A DNA stretch of 64,000 bases from Turnera subulata (Eukaryota > Streptophyta > Magnoliopsida > Malpighiales > Passifloraceae), in the NCBI GenBank assembly GCA_028386065.3, contig JAKUCV010005725.1, positions 62,001 through 126,000 of the forward strand, written 5' to 3'. The position numbers and the translations under genes are program-made. A model generated the notes under the pieces. It saw nothing but the letters and a program-made list of their open reading frames with translations, did no database searches and was not told the DNA's origin. How positions within the stretch are numbered: position 1 is the first letter of the stretch; the number at the start of each line of letters is the position of its first letter. Below are positions 30,701 to 44,364 of this stretch, one piece after another.

Positions 30701-33700
30701 TGTCAATATTTTCATCCTGCATTCTTCTTCCTTTCCTGCCTACTTTGCCCCTTTCTGTTCTGTTTCCGCTTTTTAAGTGACTCGTTTTCTTATGTCACAT
30801 TCCATCATGTGCAGTGGTTAGTCGATTGCAAGAGCTGGCGCTTTCTCTTTCGTTAAAATGTTTATCTTTTGATTTTGCTGGAACTTCTGTGGATGAAAGT
30901 TCAGAAGAGTTTGGCACTGTACAGGTACACTGTATTCACTTTGGTGATGTGGTTGTCTCCCACCTTCCCTATACTGATTAGATTGTTAAATAACTAACAA
31001 TATGTTGTTATGTCTGCAGATTCCATCATCTTGGAAGCCAGTTTTGGAGGATCCATCAACCTTGCAGATATTTTTTGATTACTATGCTATTACGACTTCC
31101 CCTCTTTCAAAGGAGGTATAGTTACGAGTAAAGTGTGGCCATTGATTATGTTGCTTGTTGGAAGTAATATGCATAAGATTTTTGATGCTTCTATATATTT
31201 TATTGTCTACTCTCAGAATGAGCGTATAATAAATTTCTCCCAACTTGTGGTACTTTATCCTTTTTTCTAGTTAGAATATGTGCATGTAAATTACAAATGA
31301 GTTGGTTTGTTTACTGACCAGTTAGCTTATTAGCTACCTCTTTTCGGAGCTCTTTTTTTTTTTTCCTGCTTATTTCCCTTTTTTGGACATTTTTGGAATT
31401 TTGTGATGTATGGGTCTTGTTGCACTTATGCCCCTTTTTGCTTATTGTTATTGTCTCTTTTCAACCTAGGCATTGGAATGCTTGGTCCGACTAGCATCTG
31501 TGAGACGCTCTTTGTTTACAAATGAGGCCGCTCGTTCCAAGTTTTTGGCTCACTTAATGACAGGGACCAAAGAAATTCTACAAACAGGACAAGGTGCGGG
31601 TGAAAGGTTGCTTCGCGGTTGAGTTTCTGTATATTCATGTTTGTTGTCCATTTCTTTATTTTTGTGCATGCTTGGCATGATAGTCTAGAAAGATGAGCAT
31701 GGACATTGTTGCAGTTACTTGAGAGCAAAGAGCCTATTTATTATGAATTAGTTCTTGTTTAACTGCCCTATTGCTGTTGCATATAGCTAAGTAAATTTCC
31801 TAAATGTGGCAGGAAAAATATAGTAAAGCGTGCCAGACTTTTGTATATCCCTTTCCAGTTAACGTGGCATTAGTTGTAAATTCTTTGGCAGACTTAAGTT
31901 CGCATGATGTATTAGTTACTTGCTTTAATAGTTCAAATTTGTGTTAAATAAACTAAGGCTGGGTCCATTTAATCTCTATATCTAGATTTTATTCCACATT
32001 TATTCAGGCTTAAGTATATTAGTTGATGCATGCTCACATGGGCAATTTCCTGATGTTTGGTATTTGCATTAGAACATATTTCTCTTGTTTTGATGATGCT
32101 TAAAAATTATGTTTCTGGCAAGACTTTTTTTTTTTCTTAAAGTTATCCCGGTGATAGTATTGAACATTGGAGTCAATTCTTTCATATAGCTAATGATACT
32201 TTCCAAATTCTGAGTCTTGGCGTTCATGGTCATTTCCTACTGAAACAAAAAATGAAAAACTTAAGAGCCCTGAAACTGCCATTCCTCACTACCTCTCGCT
32301 CCCTCTATTTTTGGTTCTAATTTATTGTCTTTGGGCTGGGATCAGGTCTCGCTGATCATGATAATTACCATGAATACTGTCGTCTTCTTGGACGCTTCAG
32401 AGTGAATTATCAGGTATTGCTTCATTGTATTTGATACTAGTTATCTACTTGTTCCATTTGTTTGCCTACTTACGTAAGTTTTTTCCTTGCAATAAAATTT
32501 CCAAGTTTTAATTTGTTTGCTAGGTCATGCTTTTAGTCATCTGCTTTTATCAATTAGTTGGCAGGCACTTAGTGGGTGATCCGTCACTTGTTTGATGTGT
32601 ATATATGGCTTTAATTTTTTATTTGTTCTGCTCTAGTAGTCTTTTCCTTTAATGTACCAGTTAGAGTAGCACATAGTTGAGTATATTGGTGTCACTGTTA
32701 CCTTTTGAACGACGTGTTGTGCTGTTTTTCAAAGTAATATTCTTTGCTTGTGTTATGTTTTCAGCTAGAGTTGTTGTTGTAAGAACATAAGCACTATGAC
32801 TTGTTTGCACTTATGAGTTGTGGAAATATATGTACAATCCTAAAGTCATTAGCTTGGTGCCTTGTGGTATCTGTTGCACAGAAGTCAATATCTTGTGGTT
32901 GGTGTCTAACATCTATGATTAGTTGGGATAGTTGAGATATGCAACTTCACATGTGTTGGGGTTTGAATTTTCCTCTGGGAACCTGGATCTGCCTGTTTGC
33001 CTGCTAGTCATACTTTTTTCGTGTCCCAAGCAATACACTGGTCTGCCATGAACTGGTTTGCAATCTTCGTTCTCTTAAACATCTGTTGGATTCTAGTTAA
33101 GCTGTAGTACTCAAGGTGATGTTTGACTCATATAAATTTTGATCTTGTCCAGGAAAATATAACTAGTAACTTTCAATACACCAATTGTTTTAGCCTTTTG
33201 AAAATTCCCATGATGCACACATTCCTATTGTTTGGTGAAACGTACTTGTGAATGACTAATTACTTGTGGAATTGAGTCGCAGTTGTCGGAGCTTGTGAAT
33301 GTGGAAGGCTACAGTGATTGGATACAGTTGGTAGCAGCATTCACCTTGAAGTCCTTGCAGTCTTGGCAGGTAGAATGATTAATTCAGTTTAAGTTTTTCT
33401 GACATTTTAATGTGTGCTTTTTTCTAGAATCTAGTGATGTATGATTGCCCCTTGTTTTAGCAAGTAAAACGCCTTGCATCTCAATTCCTTTTCATTTTCC
33501 TTTTTTAACGAATATATGTATATGCATATATGTATAAAAGACGATACATTTTTGTATCTATATATGGGCCAGTAGTAAGTATAACAAACTGTTGATCAAC
33601 TTTACCTCTTGCCAGTGGGCCAGCAGCAGTGTATACTACCTCTTAGGCCTGTGGTCCAGATTGGTGATGTCTGTACCATATCTGAAGGGTGATGCCCCCA

Positions 33701-36700
33701 GTTTGCTAGATGAGTTTGTGCCTAAAATTACCGAAGGTTTTATTGCATCAAGATTCAACTCTGTGCAGGTGAGCTTGTTTCCAATAATTGACGTAGTGAC
33801 TTCTATTTTTTAACTTCTATTTCAACTTGTCTATCTTTTTTGTTCTGTTTTCTATAGGCTGGATTTCCAGATGACCCTGCTGACAACCCGTTGGACAATG
33901 TAGACCTTCTGCAGGATCACCTGGATTGTTTTCCTTATCTTTGCAGATTCCAGGTTCAGTAACTATATGACATTTGCTTAGGTTTTAAATGCCTTAATTT
34001 CGCTGCTTTCTGCTTTCTTTTTTTGTATGTGCTTGGAAAAATTTTGCTCATCAGTTGTTGACATTATTAGCTTTATGATTCCCATTTCCTTAACTCTCTC
34101 TCTGTTGTTTTTTGCAGTATGAAAAGAGTGGCTTGTACATAATAAGCATTATGGAACCTATTCTACAATCCTACACGGTATGATCATATATGTTGTGTGA
34201 TGTTACATTTCTGAAAGCAAGTGCTCCTTTTTACTTCGTATGATAGATTATTATCTATGCAGGAAAGGGCACGAGTGCAGACCAATGATAAAAACGAACT
34301 TGCAGTTATTGAGGAAAAACTTTGTTGGATTGTTCACATTATTGCTGCTATTCTTAAAATAAAACAATCTTCTGGCTGTAGGTAATTCTGTTTTCTATCT
34401 TATTTTCTGTTCGAACAGCATGCATGTTACTTTGGTAACTGTCAATATATTATCTGTATTATCTCATGCAGTGCGGAATCACAAGAAGTGCTCGATGCTG
34501 AACTTTCAGCCCGTGTTTTGCAGTTGATAAATGTGACCGACAGTGGGCTGCATAGCCAGGTATGTTACCAGGAATAGCCTGTTAGTGTAACATGGAACTT
34601 AAAAACTTATTGTCAGATGGCACTCTCTTCTTTTTATCTTTGTGGACAGTATGTGATATGCCAAAAATAATCTCTTAACATATATGTGCTTGTAGTCTTG
34701 TTATTGAATAATTGAATTCCTTCCATTTATTTTTTAAAAAATGTTGGAGTGTTTTACTGTTATTGTTTTCGATCTTGACATCCATCAGAGGTATGGTGAA
34801 CTAAGCAAGCAAAGGCTTGATCGAGCAATTCTTATATTCTTCCAGCATTTTCGCAAGTCATATGTAGGGGATCAAGCTGTGCACTCATCCAAGGTGACGA
34901 GGCTCTTGTTCATCTCGTTTTTAGAATTTTGTTTAAAGTCTTCAGAGTAGTTCATAATTATTAGGCTTTCACTTGCTGTTGCAGCAGTTGTACACCCGAT
35001 TGTCTGAGCTTCTTGGACTTCATGATCATCTACAACTATTGAATGTGATTGTTGGAAAGATTGCCACAAATCTAAAATGCTACACGGAGGTGAATGCTTT
35101 TTCATAGCATTTGTTCCTTATATTCTCAGGGCAGTATTTTATTGTTTTGTTCTTGCTATTCCAGAGCGAGGAGGTCATCAATCACACATTAAGTTTATTC
35201 TTGGAGTTGGCATCTGGGTTAGTGTTAGTACTTCTGCATTTAGTCCAAACAAGTGGAGCTAGTTGTGTTTTTACAGGATCAATAACTTTAAAAATTTACT
35301 TGTCTGGTCACTGCTTCAGATATATGACTGGGAAGCTTCTTCTGAAGTTGGATACCATCAAATTCATTGTTGCCAATCATACCGTAATTCCTTTTCTTAA
35401 ACTTCCTGTGTGCATAATAACGCTGCTTATAATTTTCACTTGAAATGTGATGGCTCATTAACAAATGGTTTTTCCTTGAAATTTCAGCGGGAGCATTTCC
35501 CTTTTCTGGAAGAATATAGATGCTCTCGAAGCAGGACTACCTTTTACTACACTATTAGCTGGCTAGTATTCATGGAAGACAGCCCTGTGAAATTCAAGTC
35601 TTCAATGGAACCACTCCTGCAAGTACATACTCTCTCTCTCTGTCTGTCTTGCTCTCTTGTGTGTCATTGTCTTTGAATTGGTTGGGTTCCATTCTGGCTT
35701 TAGGGTAGCTCTGTTCTACGTGGTTCGCATTAATTTGAGTTTGTTGCTGAATAATCTATTAACAAATGTAGTTCTGATGTATAAGTAGCTTCTGCGTTTG
35801 AACATATACTATAATTTGGCCGGTTAAAATCGTTTTAATACTATGGTCACTGTCTGCATCATCCTCATCATTTATACCACCACTATTCCAATTACTTATT
35901 CTTTGTTCTAACAGTTTTTTTATGGAATTTTTTTTATTATTCATTTGCATTCTATTTTAATTGCTAGAACATTTTCTGGTGCCTCAGGTCTTTATCGCGT
36001 TGGAAGCAACTCCGGATTCAATGTTCCGAACTGATGCGGTGAAGTATGCTCTAATTGGATTGATGAGAGATCTTAGAGGAATTGCCATGGCCACAAATAG
36101 GTCAGTCTCAGTCAATGCCTGAGATTCTTTCTTTATGATTGATGGTTAAGTTCATCCTTTCTGTTTGTTTCAGTCGCCGAACATATGGGCTTTTGTTTGA
36201 TTGGATTTATCCTGCTCACATGTCACTTCTCTTAAAAGGCATTTCTCATTGGACAGACACCCCGGAGGTATGGGCTACATTTTATTTCTTTTTAGCATCT
36301 CAACTGAGTCAGTGCAACAGAAACCTTGTCCACATGATATCAACTGTCTTTCTCAATCTGCTATTCTAGATTCTGAGTATGAGTTTTGCATGTGCATGCA
36401 AGAATTGACTTCTCTTTTAACTGTAACTCTGTGATGCTCAAGTGTCATGCAAATGATCATCAATTTGCCCTCAAGTCTACCTTACTAAACAATTTAATTT
36501 ACGTAGACTGGTAACTGGATAGGTCAGGTAATGCAACGTATTTAACAGCTATGTTTGGGACAATCTTCTTAGAGGACCATTAAGTTCTTTCAGTAACCAG
36601 AATAGTCCGGATGCTTTAATTCCTTGAATTAAGACATGAACAGGCTTGTAGAACATTTATCTACTTCTGCTTGATTATGAAAGAATGTTCTGTTTCTATC

Positions 36701-39700
36701 TCGGCATTTGTTGCATGTGTGATCCGATTCTATTGTGGGACAGCTTGAGGGTGTATTGAGGATTTGTTAGGAAGGGTTCAGGTTGGACTTGTGGAAAGTT
36801 TTTTAGGCTGTAAAACAATAAATTTGGGTACTATTTGTGGCGAGGAAGAAAGATAAAAACCTAAGCATCACATCTAGAGTTCTTAGAATCACATCTAAAA
36901 GATAGATTTCTGTCGCACTGTCTTAAAGAGATACAAAGCTTTCGAAAATTAATTTTTATGCACAAATGTCTTCCTATTAACATTGCATGCATAGACAGGT
37001 ACTAATGGAATCAAAGTACTCCTAAATCTAGTAGTTGCCTGGTAGTAGTAGGATGCCAAGACAAACAAGGACTTAGACTATTATTTTCTTAAAGACTTGA
37101 GAAACTAATACCTACAACTAAAAGGAATCTATAAACTTCCATGGAATTTGGGTATTTTTAAAAGACCTTTAACTAGTGAAAGCAAATAGAAGCGATGTAC
37201 TCAAATTGAACTTCGTGTCATTCCATCATTTATGGCCTCAGATCTGGTTTCAAGTAACATGACAGTGGTCAAAGGTGTGTTGACTACAATGTGACAGATC
37301 ATAGATGACTCCTATTGAAATCTTTCTATGCCTCTAAGAACCTTGTTTTTCTTATTCTCTTATTTGTATAGTTGCTAATATATGGACTTCTCATTTGACT
37401 CATTGGTATAGGTTACAACGCCGCTACTAAAATTCATGGCAGAATTTGTATTAAACAAAGCACAGCGTTTGACTTTTGATACGTCTTCTCCTAATGGCAT
37501 TCTTCTCTTCCGGGAAGTGAGCAAACTTATTGTAGCCTACGGAACTAGGATTTTGGCGCTTCCTAATGCTGCTGATATTTATGCTTACAAATATAAGGGA
37601 ATTTGGATTTGTCTGACAATTCTTACTAGAGGTAATGCTAACTATATTTTTTATTTTTACTGGATGCCGAATGTTATGTTCTTGAAAGTTGCACGAATCT
37701 TGAACATTTTCTTTACTTTGCAGAATTATTGGTTGTTTTGCCTTTTCCTCGTTTGAATTGGAAAAAAATAGATCTTCTAAGTTATCACTGAGAATGGAGT
37801 TTCTCTCAGGGTTCTGCATTGCACTTGTAATTTGTTAGATGCTGCTAGTTTGTGTCCTTGCTACTTGGGAGTAGTGTGGATGATGTTAGCTTGAATGGTC
37901 CTTGTATGATATTCTCCATCATAAAATGTTTCCTTGTACAAGAAAGGATTTTCCTGAGTGATTTAAATAGGAGTGGTGGCACAAGTTGTAAATGATGATC
38001 GTCCTGTATTTACCCCTCATTGGCAGCTCTTGCGGGTAACTATTGCAACTTCGGTGTCTTTGAACTGTACGGTGACAGAGCCCTTGCGGATGCATTTGAT
38101 ATTGCTTTGAAAATGATACTTTCAATTCCTTTGGCTGATGTATTGGCGTATCGTAAGGTATGAAGGACATGAAGTTGGATACTTGATGGATTTGTCTGGT
38201 TTACTCTTTTGTTTTTTTAATTCTTTCTTTCTTTCGTTTCTTTTTGCTCTATTTTGTTTCTTAGTAAGTTTATGTATTTGGTCTTTCTTTGCAGTTGACA
38301 AGGGCTTACTTTTCATTTCTGGAAGTTCTTTTTAGTGGTCACATTGCTTTTGTATTGAATCTGGATACCAACACCTTCATGCATATTGTTGGTTCCCTTG
38401 AATCTGGTCTTAAAGGACTGGATACGAATATCTCATCACAGGTGTGTCATGTCAATACAACAGATGCCCATATCTGTCATTACTACCTATTTCTATTGTT
38501 TTCCCATTGAAATAGTAATATCTAAATTTGTTCCTGCAGTTTATATTTAATTTGTTTTGTGATCTCAACTTTTATACTGAAATGTTTAATAATCAATTAC
38601 AGTGCGCCTCTGCTGTTGACAATTTGGCTGTTTTCTATTTTAACAACATCACAATGGGCGAGGCACCAACTTCACCTGCTGCAATCAAACTTGCTCGACA
38701 TATAGCAGACTGCCCCAATTTGTTTCCAGAAGTACGTTATTCTTTAATCTTAATGTTGTTTGCCCTTCTACTGTTTGAACAAGGCAAAATTGTTTCTTGG
38801 AATTGTTCTCAGCCAATTTGTTTCCAGAAGTACGTTATTCTTCAATCTTTGTTTAGGGTTCATGAATATAGGTGTTGATGTCCATTTTATCTTTATTTAT
38901 TTCCCCCCCATGTAAGAGGATTTGATGTTTATTGGTGTGAAGTTGTAGTAATTATATTCCTTATCCATCTATCTTGTAGCTTTTGATGGAGAGACAAAGG
39001 ATGTGCAATAAATAGATGAGGAGGATGGCTTATTATAGTTTTCCTGTTGATGGGAACAAAAATAGGGATAACGTAGGAATACTTGCAGCCTCAATAGCTT
39101 ATTACGTGTTTGCTCGTGTTGGATAATGATTGTTTGGATAATTGAGCCGGTTATTGGAAAAGCTCCTTGACTCACAGTTTTGAGTTTTTCTTACAGTAAT
39201 GGTTCTAATTGCGTCTCTAACTTGACCAAATTTGTCAATCATTGCTGAGGCTGTCTGTCTAGCTCTTATTTGGTTTTTGTTTTCTTAGTGCTGCTTGTTT
39301 TAAAATAATTGTGCTTGCCTCTCATTATTTTCTTGCATGGACATACAATACCAGAATGATGATAGTTTTTCCTTCTAACTTACAGATACTGAAGACCTTG
39401 TTTGAGATTGTTTTATTTGAGGACTGTGGGAATCAGTGGAGTCTGAGCAGACCAATGCTCAGCTTAATTCTTATCAGTGAGCAGGTAACATCTTATACCT
39501 GCTAATCTTCTTATTAATCTACCCTTTGTTTTTTCATATTTCAATCTCTTTAGTCTAGGAACCGTGTCTTCCTTTGGTGTAGGATTTTAATGTTGTCATG
39601 CCACTTGGAGATATGTATTATTTTTGTTTTCCGCAACATCTATCATTATGCGAGATCAAAATCTGGATGGGTACAAATGTCAGCAAGTTCAGTCTAACAA

Positions 39701-41668
39701 CAAAGCGCATTTATTCTCTGATTGTTTTACATGCCACACGCTGTTGTGATTGATGAGGGTGGATGTTACTATGTAGTTTTTATCTCACTGACAAACAAGG
39801 TTGTGGTCTGTTGAAAGTGGCAACATAGAATGAGCTTGTGTGAGCTCAATTCATATGAATTCAGTTCTATGAGGGTAGATTCAAGATTTCAAGCCATACT
39901 TTGGCAATCAGCTGTGGCTTTCTTGGGCCCTGTACACTCAATTGAGACTGCGTTTCAGTAGCCCTGCCAGATCACCTGTGACTCGGGTAGCAGGTATAGT
40001 TTGATGGTTCACTTGTTGTTTAGGATGGGATATGGGGAGAAGACAGTTACCTGGAACTCTTATGGTTTGACAAGATAGCTAGATAGTGGAGCAATATGGA
40101 TATTGTGTTAGTTATCTGAACAAGTAACGGTGTACTGTGATTGAGGAGGCAGGATTGATCTATAGGTTTCTGATGTTGCTGGAACAAGTTTATATTTATG
40201 TGTAGATGTAATGCAAGCATGAGATTGTTGTGTGTGGCATGTGTACTGTTCCACCAGGTTATTTAAAGCCTACATTCATATCATCTGTGCTTGTTGGCAA
40301 GAGACACTGGAGCCATAAAAAAAACTTGTGTTAGTTATCTGGACATGCCACGGTGTACTGCGATTTAGGAGGGCAGGATGGATCTATAGGTTTTCAATGT
40401 TGCATGAGCAAGTTTGTCCCTTGTGTTTTAGAGCAAATATGTAAAACGAGAATGAGGCTGCGTACAGATATATTTCATGTGGTTCACCAAGTTATCTCCA
40501 AGACTTGAAGCCTATTCATGATTGTCAGTGGTTATTGGCTGTCAGTAATTTGGGTTGGGTGGTTGGCATGTGCTCTATGATGGGGATGTGCGGATGAAAA
40601 GTTGGAATTTCTTTTTCCATTTTGGCATATGTTGGGGTAGTTTTCTTCCTACCCTTGACTACCTTTAGCTTTGACTTCATCATGAAAATTTCTTTCTTCC
40701 AGTAACCGAGTTGATGAATGAGTTTTGGGTTTGAATCATTTCATGGTTTGAGGTACTTTTGAACATTTGACATTCAAGGTTCAATTTTGCTTGGAAACCA
40801 GTTCATTTATTCTCTCTCAGTAGACGTGGACCTCATTATATAGTAAATGCTTGAAATTTAGCATAAAAAAGTAAATGCTTGAAATGTAACCAAAGAAAAT
40901 ATGAGAATGTAGCTGAAACACTGCCAATTTGGGAAATGCCATAGTTAATGGCCATTGTTTTGTCTTGATTAAGACTGCTTCTTTTTGAGTTATTTTCTTT
41001 TTGATAATTGTTTGTCTCTTTTTGTTCCCTCCTTTGCTTGAGACTGAGATGAACTGTGTTCACTTGCAGATATTCTCTGATCTGAAAGCACATATTTTGG
41101 GTTCACAGGTAAAACATTTTTATGTCTTAAATAAATTCATAGATTTATGCCTAAATGCCTGTGGCCAGGGCTCCTTATTTGTGTGGTCATGGTTGATGGT
41201 TGTCAAAGAAGAATTCTACAGTGTTTAGTTATTTTGGAACTCACTGGTATGATCAGTTATTCAAATGTTCACGCTGCATTTTGTTAGATTCTGGACCATT
41301 TGGTAACTGGTTCTGGCTACATGGCACAGACATTGAAGTGGTGAAATGTCTGCACGCACCAAAAAAAAAAAAAAGAAGAAAGATAATAGAAAATATTGAT
41401 TTGCTGATACTGTCCTTGATGAAGATTCCCGCTATGGGATATCGAGCTTATTGTTAGTAGTGTTGCGAGGGGAATCTTCTTTCCATTTTTCTTCTGGTTC
41501 TAATGCCTGTTGTTATGTATTGGATTGCAGCCTCTTGATCAGCATGCTCGGCTTTCACTCTGTTTTGACAAACTGATGGCAGATGTTACTCGAAGTTTAG
41601 ATTCAAAGAACAGGGACAAATTTACTCAGAATCTGACGGTTTTCAGGCATGACTTCCGTGTCAAATAA
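27777..41668 (+). CDS. XPO7: Exportin-7 / Ran-binding protein 16-like nuclear transport receptor
   Basis: 28 coding exons: 27777-28017, 28157-28317, 29925-29990, 30569-30686, 30815-30924, 31020-31115, 31470-31593, 32346-32413, 33283-33369, 33616-33768, 33858-33953, 34118-34177, 34263-34381, 34472-34559, 34789-34893, 34985-35089, 35165-35217, 35320-35383, 35488-35622, 35988-36100, 36174-36267, 37412-37631, 38027-38157, 38295-38441, 38603-38731, 39386-39484, 41070-41108, 41531-41668. All introns are GT-AG, and the sum is 3159 nt, giving 1052 residues and TAA. The protein starts [20 protein letters not shown] and ends [12 protein letters not shown], as in plant exportin-7 (the Arabidopsis At5g06120 type). 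It is an all-helical HEAT/ARM-repeat importin-beta family member; the N-terminal region is the expected RanGTP-binding part. In this family the role is nuclear export, and in exportin-7 also some import, through nuclear pores. No domain is missing. Family identity is very firm; cargo in plants is not known to me. Confidence 0.95.
28072..28097 (+). repeat. (GTT)n microsatellite in coding intron 1
   Basis: About eight tandem GTT triplets within the first coding intron (28018-28156). Confidence 0.85.
38713..38845 (+). repeat. XPO7: Duplicated exon-25 end and splice donor
   Basis: CCAATTTGTTTCCAGAAGTA (38715 onward, covering the last codons of exon 25 and its donor GTACGTTATTCTT) recurs with its flank at 38813-38845, 98 bp downstream inside intron 25. 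The second copy has a TTCTCAG acceptor-like sequence just before it. Confidence 0.8.
40105..40520 (+). repeat. Diverged tandem duplication in intron 26
   Basis: Two copies with a period of about 223 bp start GTGTTAGTTATCTG(A/G)ACA at 40105 and 40328. Each continues with ACGGTGTACTG, GGATTGATCTATAGG/GGATGGATCTATAGG, AGCAAGTTT-like blocks and CCA(G/A)GTTAT. The intron (39485-41069) is the second longest in the gene and has no recognisable transposon. Confidence 0.7.
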
Positions 41669-42300
41669 GATCTAATCTATCATGTTATTTTGTTAGCTCG
41701 TTTTGTGCGACCAAACCACAGATGCTGGTAAAGTTCTTTGGGCGATCTCCCAGCTATAAATTGCCTTGCACACACACAGTTGCTCGTGGACAAGAACATT
41801 TTGTCTGAACCAATGACACATCCTATGACAAGATCGGTGGGGGAAGGAAGGTGTTTGGATTTTTGTGTACATATTTCCCCTTCCCTAATTACTTGAAATA
41901 GGTCAATGAGGGAGGATGAACTAGAATTTAGATCGATTCCACCTTAGTGGTAGTGGGTAACCAAAAGTTATGCGGGAATAGTGTTGATTGGATGTTTCAG
42001 GTTTTAGAGGATAACAATTCTTTTTAGAACAGAGATGTATATTGATCTTATGTTCTCGTCTTTTAGGTGTGGGGCAGTTGGGATTTCTTTTTTCTTTTGT
42101 ACATTTACACCCTACAAATTCTTTGTATCTGTCTATAATACAAAGGAAAATAGGAATGAAAATTTACTGTAATTTTTGACACCTTTGCTAGTTATTCTCA
42201 TGTTATTTTGCCTCCTACGCAAAGGGGAAATTCGTGTAAAGTTAGCTCTTGCTACAGTTTATATGTTGCCTGGTATTCCAGTTTTGTTGGGTGAATAAAA
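41669..42300 (+). other. 3' UTR and downstream region of the exportin gene
   Basis: AT-rich sequence after the stop. Candidate poly(A) signals include AATACAAAGG near 42137 and GAATAAAAAAG near 42292. The exact end cannot be set from sequence alone. Confidence 0.5.
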
Positions 42301-43207
42301 AAGCAGATGATCGTTTGTTACGGGTTAATCATAAATATTGTCCGTGTCTCTGTTTGGATTCCCAGTAAGTAGCTCACACCAGGAGATGTCTGTGATTATG
42401 ACTTTCGTGTAAATTTTTGCGTGATAGATAATCCTCGGCTTTCGAATTACATTATACGCAAGAATCGCAACTGTTGGATGTTTTTATTTTTCTGTTTCCG
42501 TTCAAGACAATTTTTGTGGTGCTCAGTTAACAGCACCAACATATTAAAATACATTAATGCCAATTGAAATTTTTTTAAAAAAGGTAAAAGAAGAAACAAT
42601 AAAATCTTAGAAGGGAGGGAAATCTTATTCGGCATTACCCATTGGTACAAACTTTGTAACACCGATAATTCAACATTAGTGTTAAGTAAACATCTTCCTT
42701 CTGTCATTTTGAAGCATTAGCTTATCCCGGATATGCCCGGTTCCGACCGTGAGAGCATATGCACGCCAAGGATGATGTTTTGAGGGCTCCTCCTGCATGC
42801 TGCTGCTCCTCTTAAGACCTCGGATGGTCCTGGCGGTAGCTCCTCCCCTTTCTTCCAGGGGTTTGGTTTGTATTATGTACTGCTGTTTTTGCTCTGCTAT
42901 ACAGGTTCTATCAGGTCTTGCGAGTGTCGGTTTGGGTGGCGGCTTCTTGGGATGGATTTATCCAAAGCTATAAGGATGGTGCATTCTGCCTTGTGCCGAA
43001 CCCCTCTTTCAGGGGGATGCTATCCAATCTCCCCACAATGCCCTGGCGTAGACTTAGTCTACTGGTTCTTTCATGTACCTCAACAGTGATGTTTAATGTT
43101 TTCCCAGGTTTAGATATATCCTCACATTAACATTCTTTAGTGATGTTTGGATGTGTCTTATTGTGTCTGTTTGTACTCATGGTTAGCCGCTGTATGGCTT
43201 TGGTAAT
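42301..43207. other. Intergenic stretch, no gene recognised
   Basis: 42300-42720 is AT-rich. 42720-43090 is more balanced and has short open stretches (42868-43089, 42918-43130) without family-like sequence. It may be an old exon or transposon remnant. Nothing further can be supported. Confidence 0.4.
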
Positions 43208-43209
43208 TG

Positions 43210-43237
<28 letters not shown>
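43208..43237. repeat. (TA)n microsatellite
   Basis: About 14 uninterrupted TA dinucleotides. Confidence 0.95.
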
Positions 43238-43240
<3 letters not shown>

Positions 43241-43639
43241 TGTAAAAAAAAATGGCAAAGGATACAGGTGGCGTCGATGTGTGCATGATATACCTGAGAA
43301 CAGCCTAGAGAAAGGAATGCGCACCATTTTCTCTCTTACTCCACTGAGAAAATAAAACATAAATGGAAGTTTTACCGCTAAAACATTTCAAAAGCTGTGA
43401 TAAAATCAAGGATTGTATCGGTGAAAGTTCCAAGCAAGAAAGTGAAAATCTCTTTTGGAGTCCTATAATTTTGGATCATTCTTCAATTGAGTCTTATAAC
43501 TCTAAAAATCTTTAATTAAATCTTTTTTTTAATTAGTGATACCAAATAAGTCTTTTTGTCAATTCTCAATGTTAAATTAAAGATTTTTGGTCCATCAATT
43601 GCTTTTAAATATTTACTATGGTCTCTCTTATCATAATTC

Positions 43640-44340
43640 AATTTGATTAAGTCCTTAAATCTTAAAAACTATAGATTATAAATTTAAAATCCTAAAACTC
43701 TAAACCCGAAACAAGGATTCTTAATCTTAAAACATAAAATCTTAAACTATAAAGCTTAAAATCCTAAATATTAAACCTTAAATTCTAAAAGTTAAAATTT
43801 TAAATATTAGAATATGAACCATAAAACCTTGTATACCACAATCCCTATCATCCTCAAATCGGTTTCTGTTCTTCGTACACCTGTTCTTCGTACACCAATC
43901 CCCAAACTGAGTGATCCCCTCTCAGATAAACAAAAACATAAACAAGACTATTGAAAATTTCTAGTACTAAACCTTAAAATTTTAATTCTTACCTTTAAAC
44001 TATAAATCTTAAACACTAAATTCTAAAACACTAAACCCTTATTCCTAAACTTTAAATCCTAAAATCCTAAATAATAAAACCCTAAACCTTAACTCGAAAC
44101 CCTAAATCTTAAACTCTAAAATCCTAAAATCTATACCTTAAAATCCTAAAACCTTAAACCTTAAAATTCTAAATATTAATACCCTAAACTCTAAATCCTA
44201 ACCTCTAAAACTCTAAACCCTTAAATCCTAAAAAATTAAACCCTAAAATCCTAAAACTTTAATCCTAAATCCTAAAATCTTAAACTCTAAACATTAAATC
44301 TCAAATCTCAAATCTTAATATATCATTCATGTAATTTAGG
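43640..44340. repeat. Degenerate telomere-like (CCCTAAA-type) interstitial array
   Basis: Dozens of short units of the form (A)AAnCCTAAA, CTTAAAC and CCCTAAAC follow one another for about 700 bp, with perfect ACCCTAAA only occasionally (for example around 44075-44110 and 44190-44260). The plant telomere repeat is CCCTAAA on this strand. Just beyond, 44336-44361 contains TTTAGGG and AATTTAGG in the opposite sense. Confidence 0.7.
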
Positions 44341-44364
44341 GTCTAAAGTTATAGGATTTTAAAT

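Noticed and set aside
42868..43130. Two overlapping short frames downstream of the exportin gene
   Set aside because: No family-like sequence and no supporting splice or promoter context; left as non-genic.
43640..44340. True telomere or subtelomere end
   Set aside because: Perfect CCCTAAA units are rare and scattered, and unique sequence plus retrotransposons continue on both sides.
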